Source of the DNA: Symsagittifera roscoffensis
Taxonomy: Eukaryota; Xenacoelomorpha; Acoela; Convolutidae
Length of the DNA stretch: 64,000 bases
Reading direction: 5' to 3'
NCBI RefSeq assembly: GCF_963678635.1
Contig: NC_087062.1
Span: 6,558,193-6,622,192 of the forward strand
The position numbers and the translations under genes were made by a program. Positions 43,601 to 53,064 of the stretch are shown here, piece by piece (position 1 is the first letter of the stretch; each line of letters begins with the position of its first letter). Below the pieces are notes generated by a model. The model saw only the letters and a list, made by a program, of their open reading frames with translations, was not told the DNA's origin and ran no database searches.

Positions 43601-46600
43601 TTGAACTCCTGCGTATTGAAGTCAATTTTTTTGTATATAATCGATTAGGAAAAAATTAGAAATATTCAATAAGAAAAAAAAGAGGTCAGGTCATTTTGTT
43701 ACAAAGTACCATAGGGGGGAAATAGTTAACAAGATCCACTTGGTTCTAAGTTGGATTTTTTGAAAATTTGCAAATTTTTTCTTAACTTAATGCTGGGGTG
43801 CAAGATCTTAACTTGGTCTAAATAGGAGGATGTTAATTTGATCCAAACTTTTATAGATTGTCATCAGTTTTTTCGGTCTATTCGACAAACTTTGATAGCA
43901 AAACGCTCGCTAAAGAAGTTATAAAAACTGATTTTAAAGAGCGCTTTTAGAAAAATTAAGTTGATTGGAAAAAGGGAGTTCTAAAAACTTACAACGATGA
44001 AAAACCATTTGGGTGACGGATACCGCAGAATTGATGGGGTCTTAGACTTGATAGCGAGTGTGCAATTCGATATGGAACGTTTCGCAGGACTACAAAGAAA
44101 TGAATCCCGATTAATTTCACTTGCGATGAACAGTCGCTTTTTTCTGTCTGCGATGAGTTTTGGTCGCTCCCAGAGCTTCCTTCTGAACTTTACTCTACCC
44201 TTATACACTGCATATTTTTCCTGCAACTTCTTAACTTTACCTGAAAGGTCAACTGTTTCACTGGGACAATTTTCAAATGAGAACTCCACTTCTAAACTCG
44301 AGAGTGATTTTGCCATTCTGTGTATTGTGCGATTGAACTTCTGAAGTTCCAGTTCATTCATGTATCTCAAACTCAAGTCTTCCACCTTGTAGCCTAAAAA
44401 AACATATCACAAAAACTAAAATATCAGCAATTGAAGGTTTGCTTTGATTTTTTACCAGAAAATAAAAATCAATGGTCGTTCAAATTTAACTTAATGCTCT
44501 CGGTCAATGATTGGCCTACCACATGTCATTAATTCCATTCCCCTCCCCTCATTGAACAAGTTAAAAATCTGCCCCCCCAAAGAAAAATAAAAACCGAAAT
44601 AAAAAATAAGTCATAAATAGCAACCACGCAAACTTTCTCTTTCCTAAATTAACTTGTTAAAATAAATATATAACATTTTAATTATTTATATAACTGTAAA
44701 ATGAAACTTAATTTGAAAAATCAATAGAACATAGAAGCAGTAACAAGACGGATGAAAGAGAAGCCAAAAACCAGAGTAAACTGAACATAGTGATACTTTT
44801 AAGGGCTTAATTTCTTCTGCAAATCACATAAGGGGTTCAAAGAATAATCCACTAAAAAGTACCCATGTAAAACTCTAGAGGTTGCGATCAACTTTAAAAC
44901 TAGTATCGAAAAAGTATAATCAAAATAAAGTTACCAGAGGGCATTGATGCAAAATGAAAACTTCAAAAACTTGAAAAAACTGACTCCTTGATAGAAAAGT
45001 ATAAAAAAAAACATTTTTGTTCCGACCAATATAAAATTGGAGAGGAACTTTGTATTCGGATTTGTTTTAGTTTTTTATTTTCTCCACGCAAAATCAAGTA
45101 CAATAAATAATCATCGGAATGGGTCGAGTGATATACCAAATTTGAATACAATAAAATAAATTATTAAATTTTTTTTCTGTATCGAGAAAACTGGTATGAA
45201 GTTTTTGATTTTTATTTAAATTTCGAGCAAACAAAGAAGCAGGCTTACAACAGCTTATTTATGCTTAATTTGAACACTGAAAACTTAATTAAAGTTTTTT
45301 AGTGCAATTTTGGTAACCAAAAACTTCAAAAAAATTCAACAATTTTCTGCAAGAAAAATTGAGAAAAAAAATGGAATTAAATTTAAATGAGTACAATTTA
45401 AACAAAATTAAATTATACTTTTACAACAGATTCTCATATCACACCACACAGAAAAAATTGCACTAGTGTGAAAAAAATGTGGGTGTTTTTTAAGACATTC
45501 TGCCCTATTTTCACAGTAACTGGCTATTTTGTAGCAATTTGGCTTTTTAATTGAAACAATTTGCTGCAATGAAACGGGGGCTGTTCTCACGATGAAGCTA
45601 TCGATTGATCGAAACTTTTCAACCAATCAAAGTAGTTAAGCGTTCCGATTAACTGAAATTTTTCTGCACAAAATTAATTTAAAATTAGCAGAACAAAAAC
45701 TTCAGCAGAACAGCCAAGTATTACTGTAAATTTCGTGCAAGTATCAAAAAAAATTTCGTTTTGTTTTTCATTTTTTTAACTTCGGTATTTTTAAGCATTA
45801 AGTTTTTTACAATGCGTCGTAGATCTGACTATATTTCAAAATTCAATTTTCTGCGCATACTTTGTAATCAGTCAAGTTTACTTTTAATGGCCTGATTGGC
45901 TCACTGATATTAAAACTTTTTGAAACTTCTTTGAGATTGTTGAATACTTAATTCTTATTGGCTGAAAACAGTTTTGCGTCATTCAGTCTTTCCATCATAA
46001 GGAGTGCCACCCTATGATACGATTAAGAAGCTCAATCAGCATAACTTGACTTTTTGAGTAGTAAAAATGAAATTGCAACCCAAAAACAAACAAAAAACAA
46101 TAAAAAAACAAGGGTTGCCGGTTACTGCGCTTGAAAAAATAAAAGCTTTTTTCAAATTATTGTCATTTTTTTTTCGTCGGCGTGGTGTAATAAAAGAGCT
46201 GAATAAAAAACTGGAGATAAGGTATATTCGACAATCATAGCAAAATAAGCAAATTGAAAAACAAGTTTTTATGGAAAATTACCTGAAAAAGAAAAAATGA
46301 AAAAAAATCAAATATAAAATTTTCGAAATTTGATAAATTTTTTGCAGTTACTTGAATTTTTGAAACTTTTGATACCAAAAAGGCGCTAAAATACTTATAA
46401 TAAACTAACGATACTCAAGTAAAGCTAAACTTTTACGTTTTAAATTAAGCTGTTGTAAGCAACTAAGCAATTTAATTAAGACTGCTCGCTTTATTCGCTC
46501 GGAATAAAACGAAAAATCTTAAAGTTCAAACCGATTTTTCTCGACTTGTGGAAAAGTGTTTGAAATTTTTTATGTGGTTGGAATCATGACCGTAAGGGGT

Positions 46601-47331
46601 TTATTATGATATATCAATCAACCCATCATTATTTGAGGTACCTGATTTTGACTGGAATACAAAAAGAAAAAAACTAAAACAGACCCGAATACAAAGTTCT
46701 TCCACATTTTCAAAGGTCGGAACAACAACTCATGAAATTGTTGATTTATTTACATAGAAAATGAACCAAAAATTCACCCAAGCATCTCTCGCTTGATAGC
46801 ACCAGCAAAACTATCAGAGTGATTTCTGAATGTTTATAATCCAGATTAAAAAAATTAAGAATGGTAAAATCCCACAAACTTTCAAAAGGAGAGAAAACAT
46901 CATGACAAACAGTGTACGAAGTCTGTAAAGTATGCAACAGGCGGTAGATACAGATTACGTCTACAAGTGAAAGCGTACACTGATTACTGTCTCGAGATAA
47001 ATCTTAGTTAACCATATTTTAGTCGTTTCTTTTATCACTAACTTACACCACCTCTTCTGAGAGCAAGAATCAAAGTTTATAATCAGAAAGAAACAGTAGG
47101 CACACTTGCAATAAATAAGTTTCATATATTAATATAAAAAAACAGCTGCTCAGAAAAATGTTTGGTTGGGTCAATGAAAAATTTACCTTGCTGGGTTATA
47201 TTGTCAATTAACGGGTTCATATCTGTAAAGGGAACATCCCATATCACCAAGCGGATCAGAGAATATACTCTGTTACCATCAGAGAAGTTTTTTGAGGCTG
47301 TGAAGTTTTCTCTATCTTGAAAATTGATGCA
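40276..47331 (-). CDS. Unknown surface protein, possibly GPI-anchored, multi-exon
   Basis: Exons on the minus strand: 47331-47187, 44393-43993, 43552-42952 and tentatively 40672-40276. The first two join in phase 1. The third leaves phase 2, matching the fourth. The second ends in phase 0 but the third needs phase 1, so a small exon or alternative site between 43993 and 43552 is missing. The product has Cys residues and N-x-S/T sites (N-H-S, N-T-T), a charged, coiled-coil-like stretch, and a C-terminus with small polar residues (K-N-S-T-S-S) followed by a hydrophobic tail to the stop, the layout of a GPI signal. No 5' exon with a signal peptide was found. Family not recognised. Confidence 0.5.
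41075..42260 (+). repeat. Two-copy tandem duplication, about 650 bp unit
   Basis: 41075-41700 and 41725-42260 share, in order, GAGCATTTGAACRATAT, AAAATGCAAAATGAAAAA, GCATTGGGTAACTA, TTTTCATACATT, AACAACAAATGA and a GATAGCCGR head (41579 and 42225). They are well diverged, and no frame is conserved. Confidence 0.65.
42225..42716 (+). repeat. Dispersed repeat, GATAGCCGG family
   Basis: Forward copy starting GATAGCCGATTATTGTGCAA and ending with an AAACCGATTTTTCACAAACC block, TCGCAACTGAAAGGGCTTCA, and AACACAACCGAATTTTAAAT. The terminal GTTCCGACC-like ends are eroded. Confidence 0.55.
42952..43552 (-). CDS. Unknown surface gene, large exon
   Basis: Acceptor TTTATTTTAG at 43553-43562, donor GTGAGT at 42951-42946. 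The 200 residues run …ISFRLSDTVWVGTQFDIS…, …LNLYINHSAEVSEFNIAWST…, …GYQIAAANLGIMRGVVCNTT… and …WLDGKCWNLNLELCKLC…. Cys and sequons suggest an extracellular domain. The apparent ATG at 43565 lies in the intron and is not needed. I could not name the domain. Confidence 0.65.
43712..43860. repeat. Fragments of GGACCAAGTTAA MITE family
   Basis: Shows GGGGGGAAATAGTTAACAAG, GCAAGATCTTAACTTGGTC and AGGAGGATGTTAATTTGATC, all variants of that family's terminus. They lie inside the intron between the two large exons of the minus-strand gene. A matching inward-facing end was not found. Confidence 0.4.
43993..44393 (-). CDS. Unknown surface gene, exon with coiled-coil-like stretch
   Basis: Acceptor TTTTTTTAG, donor GTT|GTAAGT. 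It reads Y-K-V-E-D-L-S-L-R-Y-M-N-E-L-E-L… then …SGKVKKLQEKYAVYKGRVKF, charged and helix-prone, then a basic region and …SISNCTLAIKS… with an N-x-T sequon. GC content is above the flanking introns. 401 nt, phase 1 in and 0 out. Confidence 0.65.
45019..45527 (-). repeat. Dispersed repeat, GATAGCCGG family
   Basis: Reverse copy from GTTCCGACCAATATAAAATT, with GGAACTTTGTATTCGG, CTCCACGCAAAATCAAGTAC and GAATGGGTCGAGTGATATAC, to CACAGTAACTGGCTATTTT. It matches 57982-58473 in inverted order and sits in an intron of the minus-strand gene. Confidence 0.65.
46113..46723 (+). repeat. Dispersed repeat, GATAGCCGG family
   Basis: Forward copy from GTTGCCGGTTACTGCGCTTG to ACCCGAATACAAAGTTCTTC and CAAAGGTCGGAAC. 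It includes the conserved TATGATATATCAATCAACCC and GATTTTTCTCGACTTG blocks. About 610 bp. Confidence 0.65.
47187..47331 (-). CDS. Unknown surface gene, upstream exon
   Basis: Bounded by TTTTTCTCAG on the 5' side and G|GTAAAT on the 3' side, 145 nt. It reads C-I-N-F-Q-D-R-E-N-F-T-A-S-K-N-F… to …DMNPLIDNITQQ, with N-x-T sequons. It leaves one base, which completes a Gly codon with the next exon (44393). The open frame is too short to stand out, but both splice sites and the phase agree. Confidence 0.6.
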
Positions 47332-48041
47332 CTGAGAAAAACTCGAAACTGTTTTTCATATTTTCCTACTTTTGATATCTTTCACAAATTTTCAAAAGGT
47401 AGGCACAAAAATGGTGATATATAAACCAGCCTAAGTATAAACCAGACGAAAATACGTAAATAGTAGTTATTTAACAATTTTGTAACAATTATAAAAATTT
47501 TGGCAAATTCGTTCGTATGATGTATCTTTTTGGCTGGCTTATATACTCCGCGCAGTTTCGGTTGGCTAATACTTAAGCTGGTATCTGTACTACCAAAAAC
47601 AAATGGCTCAGCAATTTTAACAGAAAAATTTAAAATTTAAATGAAATATCTTTCAACAAACGGATCAAGTCATCCACCTCAAATAGACCAATTTAAAAAT
47701 CTCCCCAATCATTCAATTGAAATTAAAACTGCTAAGCGCTGCGTGTAGATTGCTCTGTTGTGATTGGCTGGAAATTCGAACTGAGAACAAAAGTAACATT
47801 TTCTCCGCTAAACGTTTCTCGGGGGAAGGATGTTAACCTCGTCCCAAAAACAGCAAATACCAAAAAAATTTTATATTAAAGTGAAAAGATGTGAAGTAAC
47901 TTTAATAATTTTAAATCACTTGTGTGTTTGTTCCCCGCAAATCCAGATACTAAGAAAACTTAATTGGTGCTACGAAAACTCAATACTAGTGCACTTGATA
48001 TATTGTACTAAGAATTTTGAGTCGTGATTTGATTTGTAATG
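47332..48041. other. Mostly non-coding, with a GGACCAAGTTAA-type MITE at 47662-47845
   Basis: 47662-47845 starts GGATCAAGTCATCCACCTC and ends GGAAGGATGTTAACCTCGTC, loosely inverted, with the internal TGTGATTGGCTGGAAA shared with 19890-20049. No gene recognised, although an upstream exon of the minus-strand gene may be hidden here. Confidence 0.45.
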
Positions 48042-50717
48042 AAAAAGCCGGAAAGTTCTTCAGATGAAAAAAAAAATGGTCTGGAATTTTTGGATTTTTC
48101 TTCGTCCTTCTGGATCAACCGTACAATTTTCCCCACCCCAAGTTGTTTAGGGGGGAGAAAAATGGATTTTGAGTAAAGTAATTTTGAGTACAGCCTAGAA
48201 TCGTTCAAAATTATTACTAGAGAAAATTCGATTAAAACATTAATGTGTGTAATTAAAAGCGTGCAAATGCAATCCCGCATAAAAAATTTAAGAAACAATT
48301 TTAGTTGCGCGTTTGTATGAAACGCATAATTTATACAAAATTATTTTTCAGAATTATTTCATGCTTTGGGAGAAAACTCTACGGTAGGTCACTAAAAGGG
48401 GGGCGAGATTGTACGGTTGATCCATCTTTCTCTTCGCATTGCCGTTTTGCTTTTTCTTGATAATTTAAAAAAGAGGGAGAGATTGTTTTAAGCAATTCAA
48501 ATTGGGGCTGTTCAACAGTGCAGAAGTACAGCAGTGTGTTTCAACAGTGCCAAAAATTGATGATATTTTAAAACTTTGAAAGCCGGAAAGTTCTTCAGAT
48601 GAAAAAAAAATGGTCTGGAATTTTTGGATTTTTCTTCGTCCTTCTGGATCAACCGTACAATTTTCCCCACCCCAAGTTGTTTAGGGGGGGGGGAAATGGA
48701 TTTTGAGCAAAGTAATTTTGAGTACAGCCTAGAATCGTTCAAAATTATTACTAGAGAAAATTCGAGTAAAACATTAATGTGTGTAATTAAAAGCGTGCAA
48801 ATGCAATCCCGCATAAAAAATTTAAGAAACAATTTTAGTTGCGCGTTTGTATGAAACGCATAATTTATACAAAATTATTTTTCAGAATTATTTCATGCTT
48901 CGGGCGAAAACTCTACGGTAGGTCACTAAAAGGGGGGCGAGATTGTACGGTTGATCCATCTTTCTCTTCGCATTGCCGTTTTGCTTTTTCTTGGTAATTT
49001 AAAAAAGAGGGAGAGATTGTTTTAAGCAATTCAAATTGGGGCTGTTCAACAGTGCAGTAGTACAGCAATGTGTTTCAACAGTGCCAAAAATTGATGATAT
49101 TTTAAAACTTTGAAAGCCGGAAAGTTCTTCAGATGAAAAAAAAATGGTCTGGAATTTTTGGATTTTTCTTCGTCCTTCTGGATCAACCGTACAATTTTCC
49201 CCACCCCAAGTTGTTTAGGGGGGAGAAAAATGGATTTTGAGTAAAGTAATATTGAGTACAGCCTAGAATCGTTCAAAATTATTACTAGAGAAAATTCGAT
49301 TAAAACATTAATGTGTGTAATAAAAAGCGTGCAAATGCAATCCCGCATAAAAAATTTAAGAAACAATTTTAGTTGCGCGTTTGTATGAAACGCATAATTT
49401 ATACAAAATTATTTTTCAGAATTATTTCATGCTTTGGGAGAAAACTCTACGGTAGGTCACTAAAAGGGGGGCGAGATTGTACGGTTGATCCATCTTTCTC
49501 TTCGCATTGCCGTTTTGCTTTTTCTTGATAATTTAAAAAAGAGGGAGAGATTGTTTTAAGCAATTCAAATTGGGGCTGTTCAACAGTGCAGAAGTACAGC
49601 AGTGTGTTTCAACAGTGCCAAAAATTGATGATATTTTAAAATTTTGAAAGCCGGAAAGTTCTTCAGATGAAAAAAAAAATGGTCTGGAATTTTTGGATTT
49701 TTCTTCGTCCTTCTGGATCAACCGTACAATTTTCCCCACCCCAAGTTGTTTAGGGGGGTGAAAAATGGATTTTGAGTAAAGTAATTTTGAGTACAACCTA
49801 GAATCGTTCAAAATTATTACTAGAGAAAATTCGATTAAAACATTAATGTGTGTAATTAAAAGCGTGCAAATGCAATGCCGCATAAAAAATTTAAGAAACA
49901 ATTTTAGTTGCGCGTTTGTATGAAACGCATAATTTATACAAAATTATTTTTCAGAATTATTTCATGCTTTGGGAGAAAACTCTACGGTAGGTCACTAAAA
50001 AGGGGGCGAGATTGTACGGTTGATCCATCTTTCTCTTCGCATTGCCGTTTTGCTTTTTCTTGATATTTTAAAAAAGAGGGAGAGATTGTTTTAAGCAATT
50101 CAAATTGGTGCTGTTCAACAGTGCAGTAGTACAGCAATGTGTTTCAACAGTGCCAAAAATTGATGATATTTTAAAACTTTGAAAGCCGGAAAGTTCTTCA
50201 GATGAAAAAAAAAATGGTCTGGAATTTTTGGATTTTTCTTCGTCCTTCTGGATCAACCGTACAATTTTCCCCACCCCAAGTTGTTTAGGGGGGAGAAAAA
50301 GGGATTTTGAGTAAAGTAATATTGAGTACAGCCTAGAATCGTTCAAAATTATTAATAGAGAAAATTCGATTAAAACATTAATGTGTGTAATTAAAAGCGT
50401 GCAAATGCAATCCCGCATAAAAAATTTAAGAAACAATTTTAGTTGCGCGTTTGTATGAAACGCATAATTTATACAAAATTATTTTTCAGAATTATTTCAT
50501 GCTTTGGGAGAAAACTCTACGGTAGGTCACTAAAAGGGGGGCGAGATTGTACGGTTGATCCATCTTTCTCTTCGCATTGCCGTTTTGCTTTTTCTTGATA
50601 ATTTAAAAAAGAGGGAGAGATTGTTTTAAGCAATTCAAATTGGGGCTGTTCAACAGTGCAGAAGTACAGCAGTGTGTTTCAACAGTACCAAAAATTGATG
50701 ATATTTTAAAACTTTGA
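48042..50717 (+). repeat. Tandem array, five units of about 535 bp
   Basis: AAAGCCGGAAAGTTCTTCAG recurs at 534-535 bp spacing (AGCCGG at 48046, 48581 and so on to about 50185), and the last unit ends ATATTTTAAAACTTTGAG at 50717. Units differ by a few percent. Each contains GGATCAACCGTACAAT (48112-48127 in unit 1) and, about 280 bp on, its exact inverse ATTGTACGGTTGATCC (48408-48423). The minus-strand frame of 76 or more residues in every unit follows from the repeat; it varies at its end between units and has no recognisable domain, so I do not call it a gene. Confidence 0.92.
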
Positions 50718-51555
50718 GCACGGTTTGTGATTTGTTTTGAAGCGAAACCGATAAGAAACATTGACAATTTTCTGAGTTAATTGCTTGTTCAGAAAAACTT
50801 AGGAAAAATTTATTTTATTTATGAACAAGCAGCGACAGCAATCAAAATGGCCAGTTATGTCTTTTCAATTACCGTCCATTTGAAATGAATTACTTGCAGT
50901 GATTTGGGATGAATAACAACAGTATTTAAAATATTTTTCGGCACTGTTGTACCACTCCTTCAAAGCATTCAGCAGTAGATTAGTAAACTCACGATTAAAG
51001 CGTTACACCCACTTGCACAAAAAAACGAAAATTTTTAACCCAATTTTAAAAAAAACTCACTTTTTGGGTCTTTTCTGGCATACGGCCCAAAATTAAGAAA
51101 ACTGTAGTTAAGTTTCTGTTTTTATTGGAATTCCATATTTTAATTCGCTTGAAGTAACTACAACAATCAGATTCGAAAATTATGATCCACTTTACAAAAA
51201 AAATGGAAAAGATCAGTTTTGGGCCATATAAAAGAAAAGACCCCTATTTTTATTTTTTCCAATTGTTAAAACTTTTATCCAAAAGTTGAATTGAAAAATC
51301 TGGGCATCACTTTGTATCTTGAAGTGGGACGATAAGTTGTCCGAGTCAATATAGCCAATCAGTAAGTGAGGTTGACTTTGGACCATGCTCAAATCACACT
51401 AAATTATCACAACCACAGTGGCATTGCTTTGGTCACGTCTCATTTAGTACACATGTCATACAGAATAATCCTACTTACATTTAATTTTTGGTAATTTAAA
51501 CAACAAATAATCCCGAAAGTAATTGAAAACTACTTTAACTTAAATTATTTGAAGT

Positions 51556-51915
51556 TCAACCGGAACGAAAACTCAACCGGAACGACGAGCTCAACCGGAA
51601 CGAAAAAAAATACGTAATGAAAAACGAAAAATATGTGTAATGATGTGTATACAGAATGTTACGTAACCCATGACTGTCTTCTCTACAGTAGCAGCTCTGA
51701 GAAGTCCAAACTGGACTTGTGCTCTGGCAGAGTGGATAACATTGGCTTATATCTAGTAAAGATAAAGTCATGAAAAGGAAACTTAATAAACATTTCGATC
51801 GTGACATTTCAATCGAAAATACAAAATAGATCTTGTTAAAAATTCTTCTGTGATAACTTGTGAAGAATTTCGGCTCGTTTCTATTATGCCCCCTCCAGCA
51901 AAATGTAGTCCCCAC
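51556..51915 (-). CDS. 119-codon frame with signal-like segment, doubtful
   Basis: From an internal ATG the frame reads M-S-R-S-K-C-L-L-S-F-L-F-M-T-L-S-L-L…, signal-peptide-like, then a Cys-containing stretch (Y-P-L-C-Q…S-C-Y-C), then a Phe/Ser-rich tail. The same frame is open in the second copy (54209-54568). Between copies I count 8 amino-acid-changing and 1 silent difference, so there is no sign of purifying selection. Probably not a gene, but a fast-evolving secreted peptide is not excluded. Confidence 0.25.
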   Translation of the reverse strand: MGTTFCWRGHNRNEPKFFTSYHRRIFNKIYFVFSIEMSRSKCLLSFLFMTLSLLDISQCYPLCQSTSPVWTSQSCYCREDSHGLRNILYTHHYTYFSFFITYFFSFRLSSSFRLSFRSG

Positions 51916-52066
51916 CCTAAAATAGAAAATTTACAATGTGGGGAAGTTATATTTTTTCGTTTCTAGGTTGAGGTTTTAATGGAAAAGAGACAGAAATTTC
52001 CAGCTCAATAAAAAATTAAAACTCAACGGTTAAGATACACAAATATTAAACCCTGTACCAAATTTC

Positions 52067-52273
52067 GGATCTACTCAACAATCTTCTCTCTTTCAAAAAA
52101 AAGGGGGGAATTGTTAAGAAGATTGAGTCAGTCGAATTTTCGACCAATCAGAGCTCAGCAAAATTAGCACTCTCAAAACAAAACTCTAGTGCAAATTTAT
52201 TTATGGTTTTTGTTCATAGGGTGGAGGATCTTTAGTAAATATCATAGGGGAGGGGAGATTGTTAAGTAGATCC
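52067..52273. mobile_element. Inverted-repeat element, GGATCTACTTAACAATC type
   Basis: Left GGATCTACTCAACAATCT and right AGATTGTTAAGTAGATCC are inverted with one mismatch. The interior has an AATTGTTAAGAAGATTGAG echo and TTCGACCAATCAGAGCTC. Its relative in copy 2 is at 54720-54922. Termini resemble those embedded in the 535 bp array. Confidence 0.6.
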
Positions 52274-53064
52274 CAAATTTTTCCTCTTTAGTTGTGGGCG
52301 GCCGAATAGTTAACAAGATCGTACGAAGTATAAAGTATTATATATTTTTGATAGTACTGCTTTCTCTGAAATATTAAGAAAGAGTATTTGTAAGGACAAA
52401 CGAAAAGTTATGATGAATGCACGTCATCACCTGTTAAATATAATTCAAAGATCTGTAAAATATTATTGCACGAGGAAATTGAAGCACGGTTGAGCACGTT
52501 AGATACAATAAAACTGAGCGAATATTTGTTGATGTTAAGTCAATTATCTGGAGCATTAAGCAGGGACTGTGTATGTTATTTTAAAAAAGCCAACAAAAAG
52601 CCCCTACGGTGCAAAAATGTTGAATACGAAGTAAAAACTTTAAAAAAATGGACTGCAATAATTTCTGGTTCACCGTTGTTAGTCAGAAAAGCTCCGAGCT
52701 TGCTGCAGAGAAATCTTTTCATTTAATGATGATTAACTTTTCCAAGTAAAATAAGAAAATGTCTAATCTTGTTCAAGTTGCACTTCGGTAAAGCATTAGA
52801 AGTGCAATTCAAGCCCTAATTCAACTATTGTATATCATTTAACAAATAGTTCATAATTAAATCTTGCAACTTTAGGCATAATTGATGTTGCAAGACATGA
52901 TGAACAAAATTAAAAGTTTGTTGCCTTTTTACTGCAAAATTTTGAATAAGCGGTTTTTTTTCTAGAAATTAGCACAATTTTGATTATGTACCGAGAGATC
53001 CCTTGTCTGAAAATCCCATTCGAGAGGATCTTATTACAAAAAAAAATCCCTCATTCCAGACAAA

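Larger units (their letters stand above)
50412..53064 (+). repeat. 2.65 kb duplication, copy 1
   Basis: Begins inside the last array unit at CCCGCATAAAAAATTTAAG and ends CCAGACAAA. The next copy starts at once at 53065 with the same CCCGCATAAA. Offset is 2653 bp, with 2-3% divergence in the best-aligned part. It contains a triple CTCAACCGGAACGA motif (51556-51605) and two fragments of the GGATCTACTTAACAATC element. Confidence 0.9.

Noticed and set aside
48008-50436. Minus-strand frame (MFLKFFMRDCICTLLITHIN…) present five times
   Set aside because: It is a by-product of the 535 bp array: the frame ends differ between units, there is no domain, and the encoded part overlaps the inverted-repeat element. 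Repetition of the DNA explains its conservation.
52466-52726. 86-codon plus-strand frame (MHEEIEARLSTLD…)
   Set aside because: The start is not ATG (TTG). The frame is shifted in the second copy of the duplication by one A, and no family was recognised.
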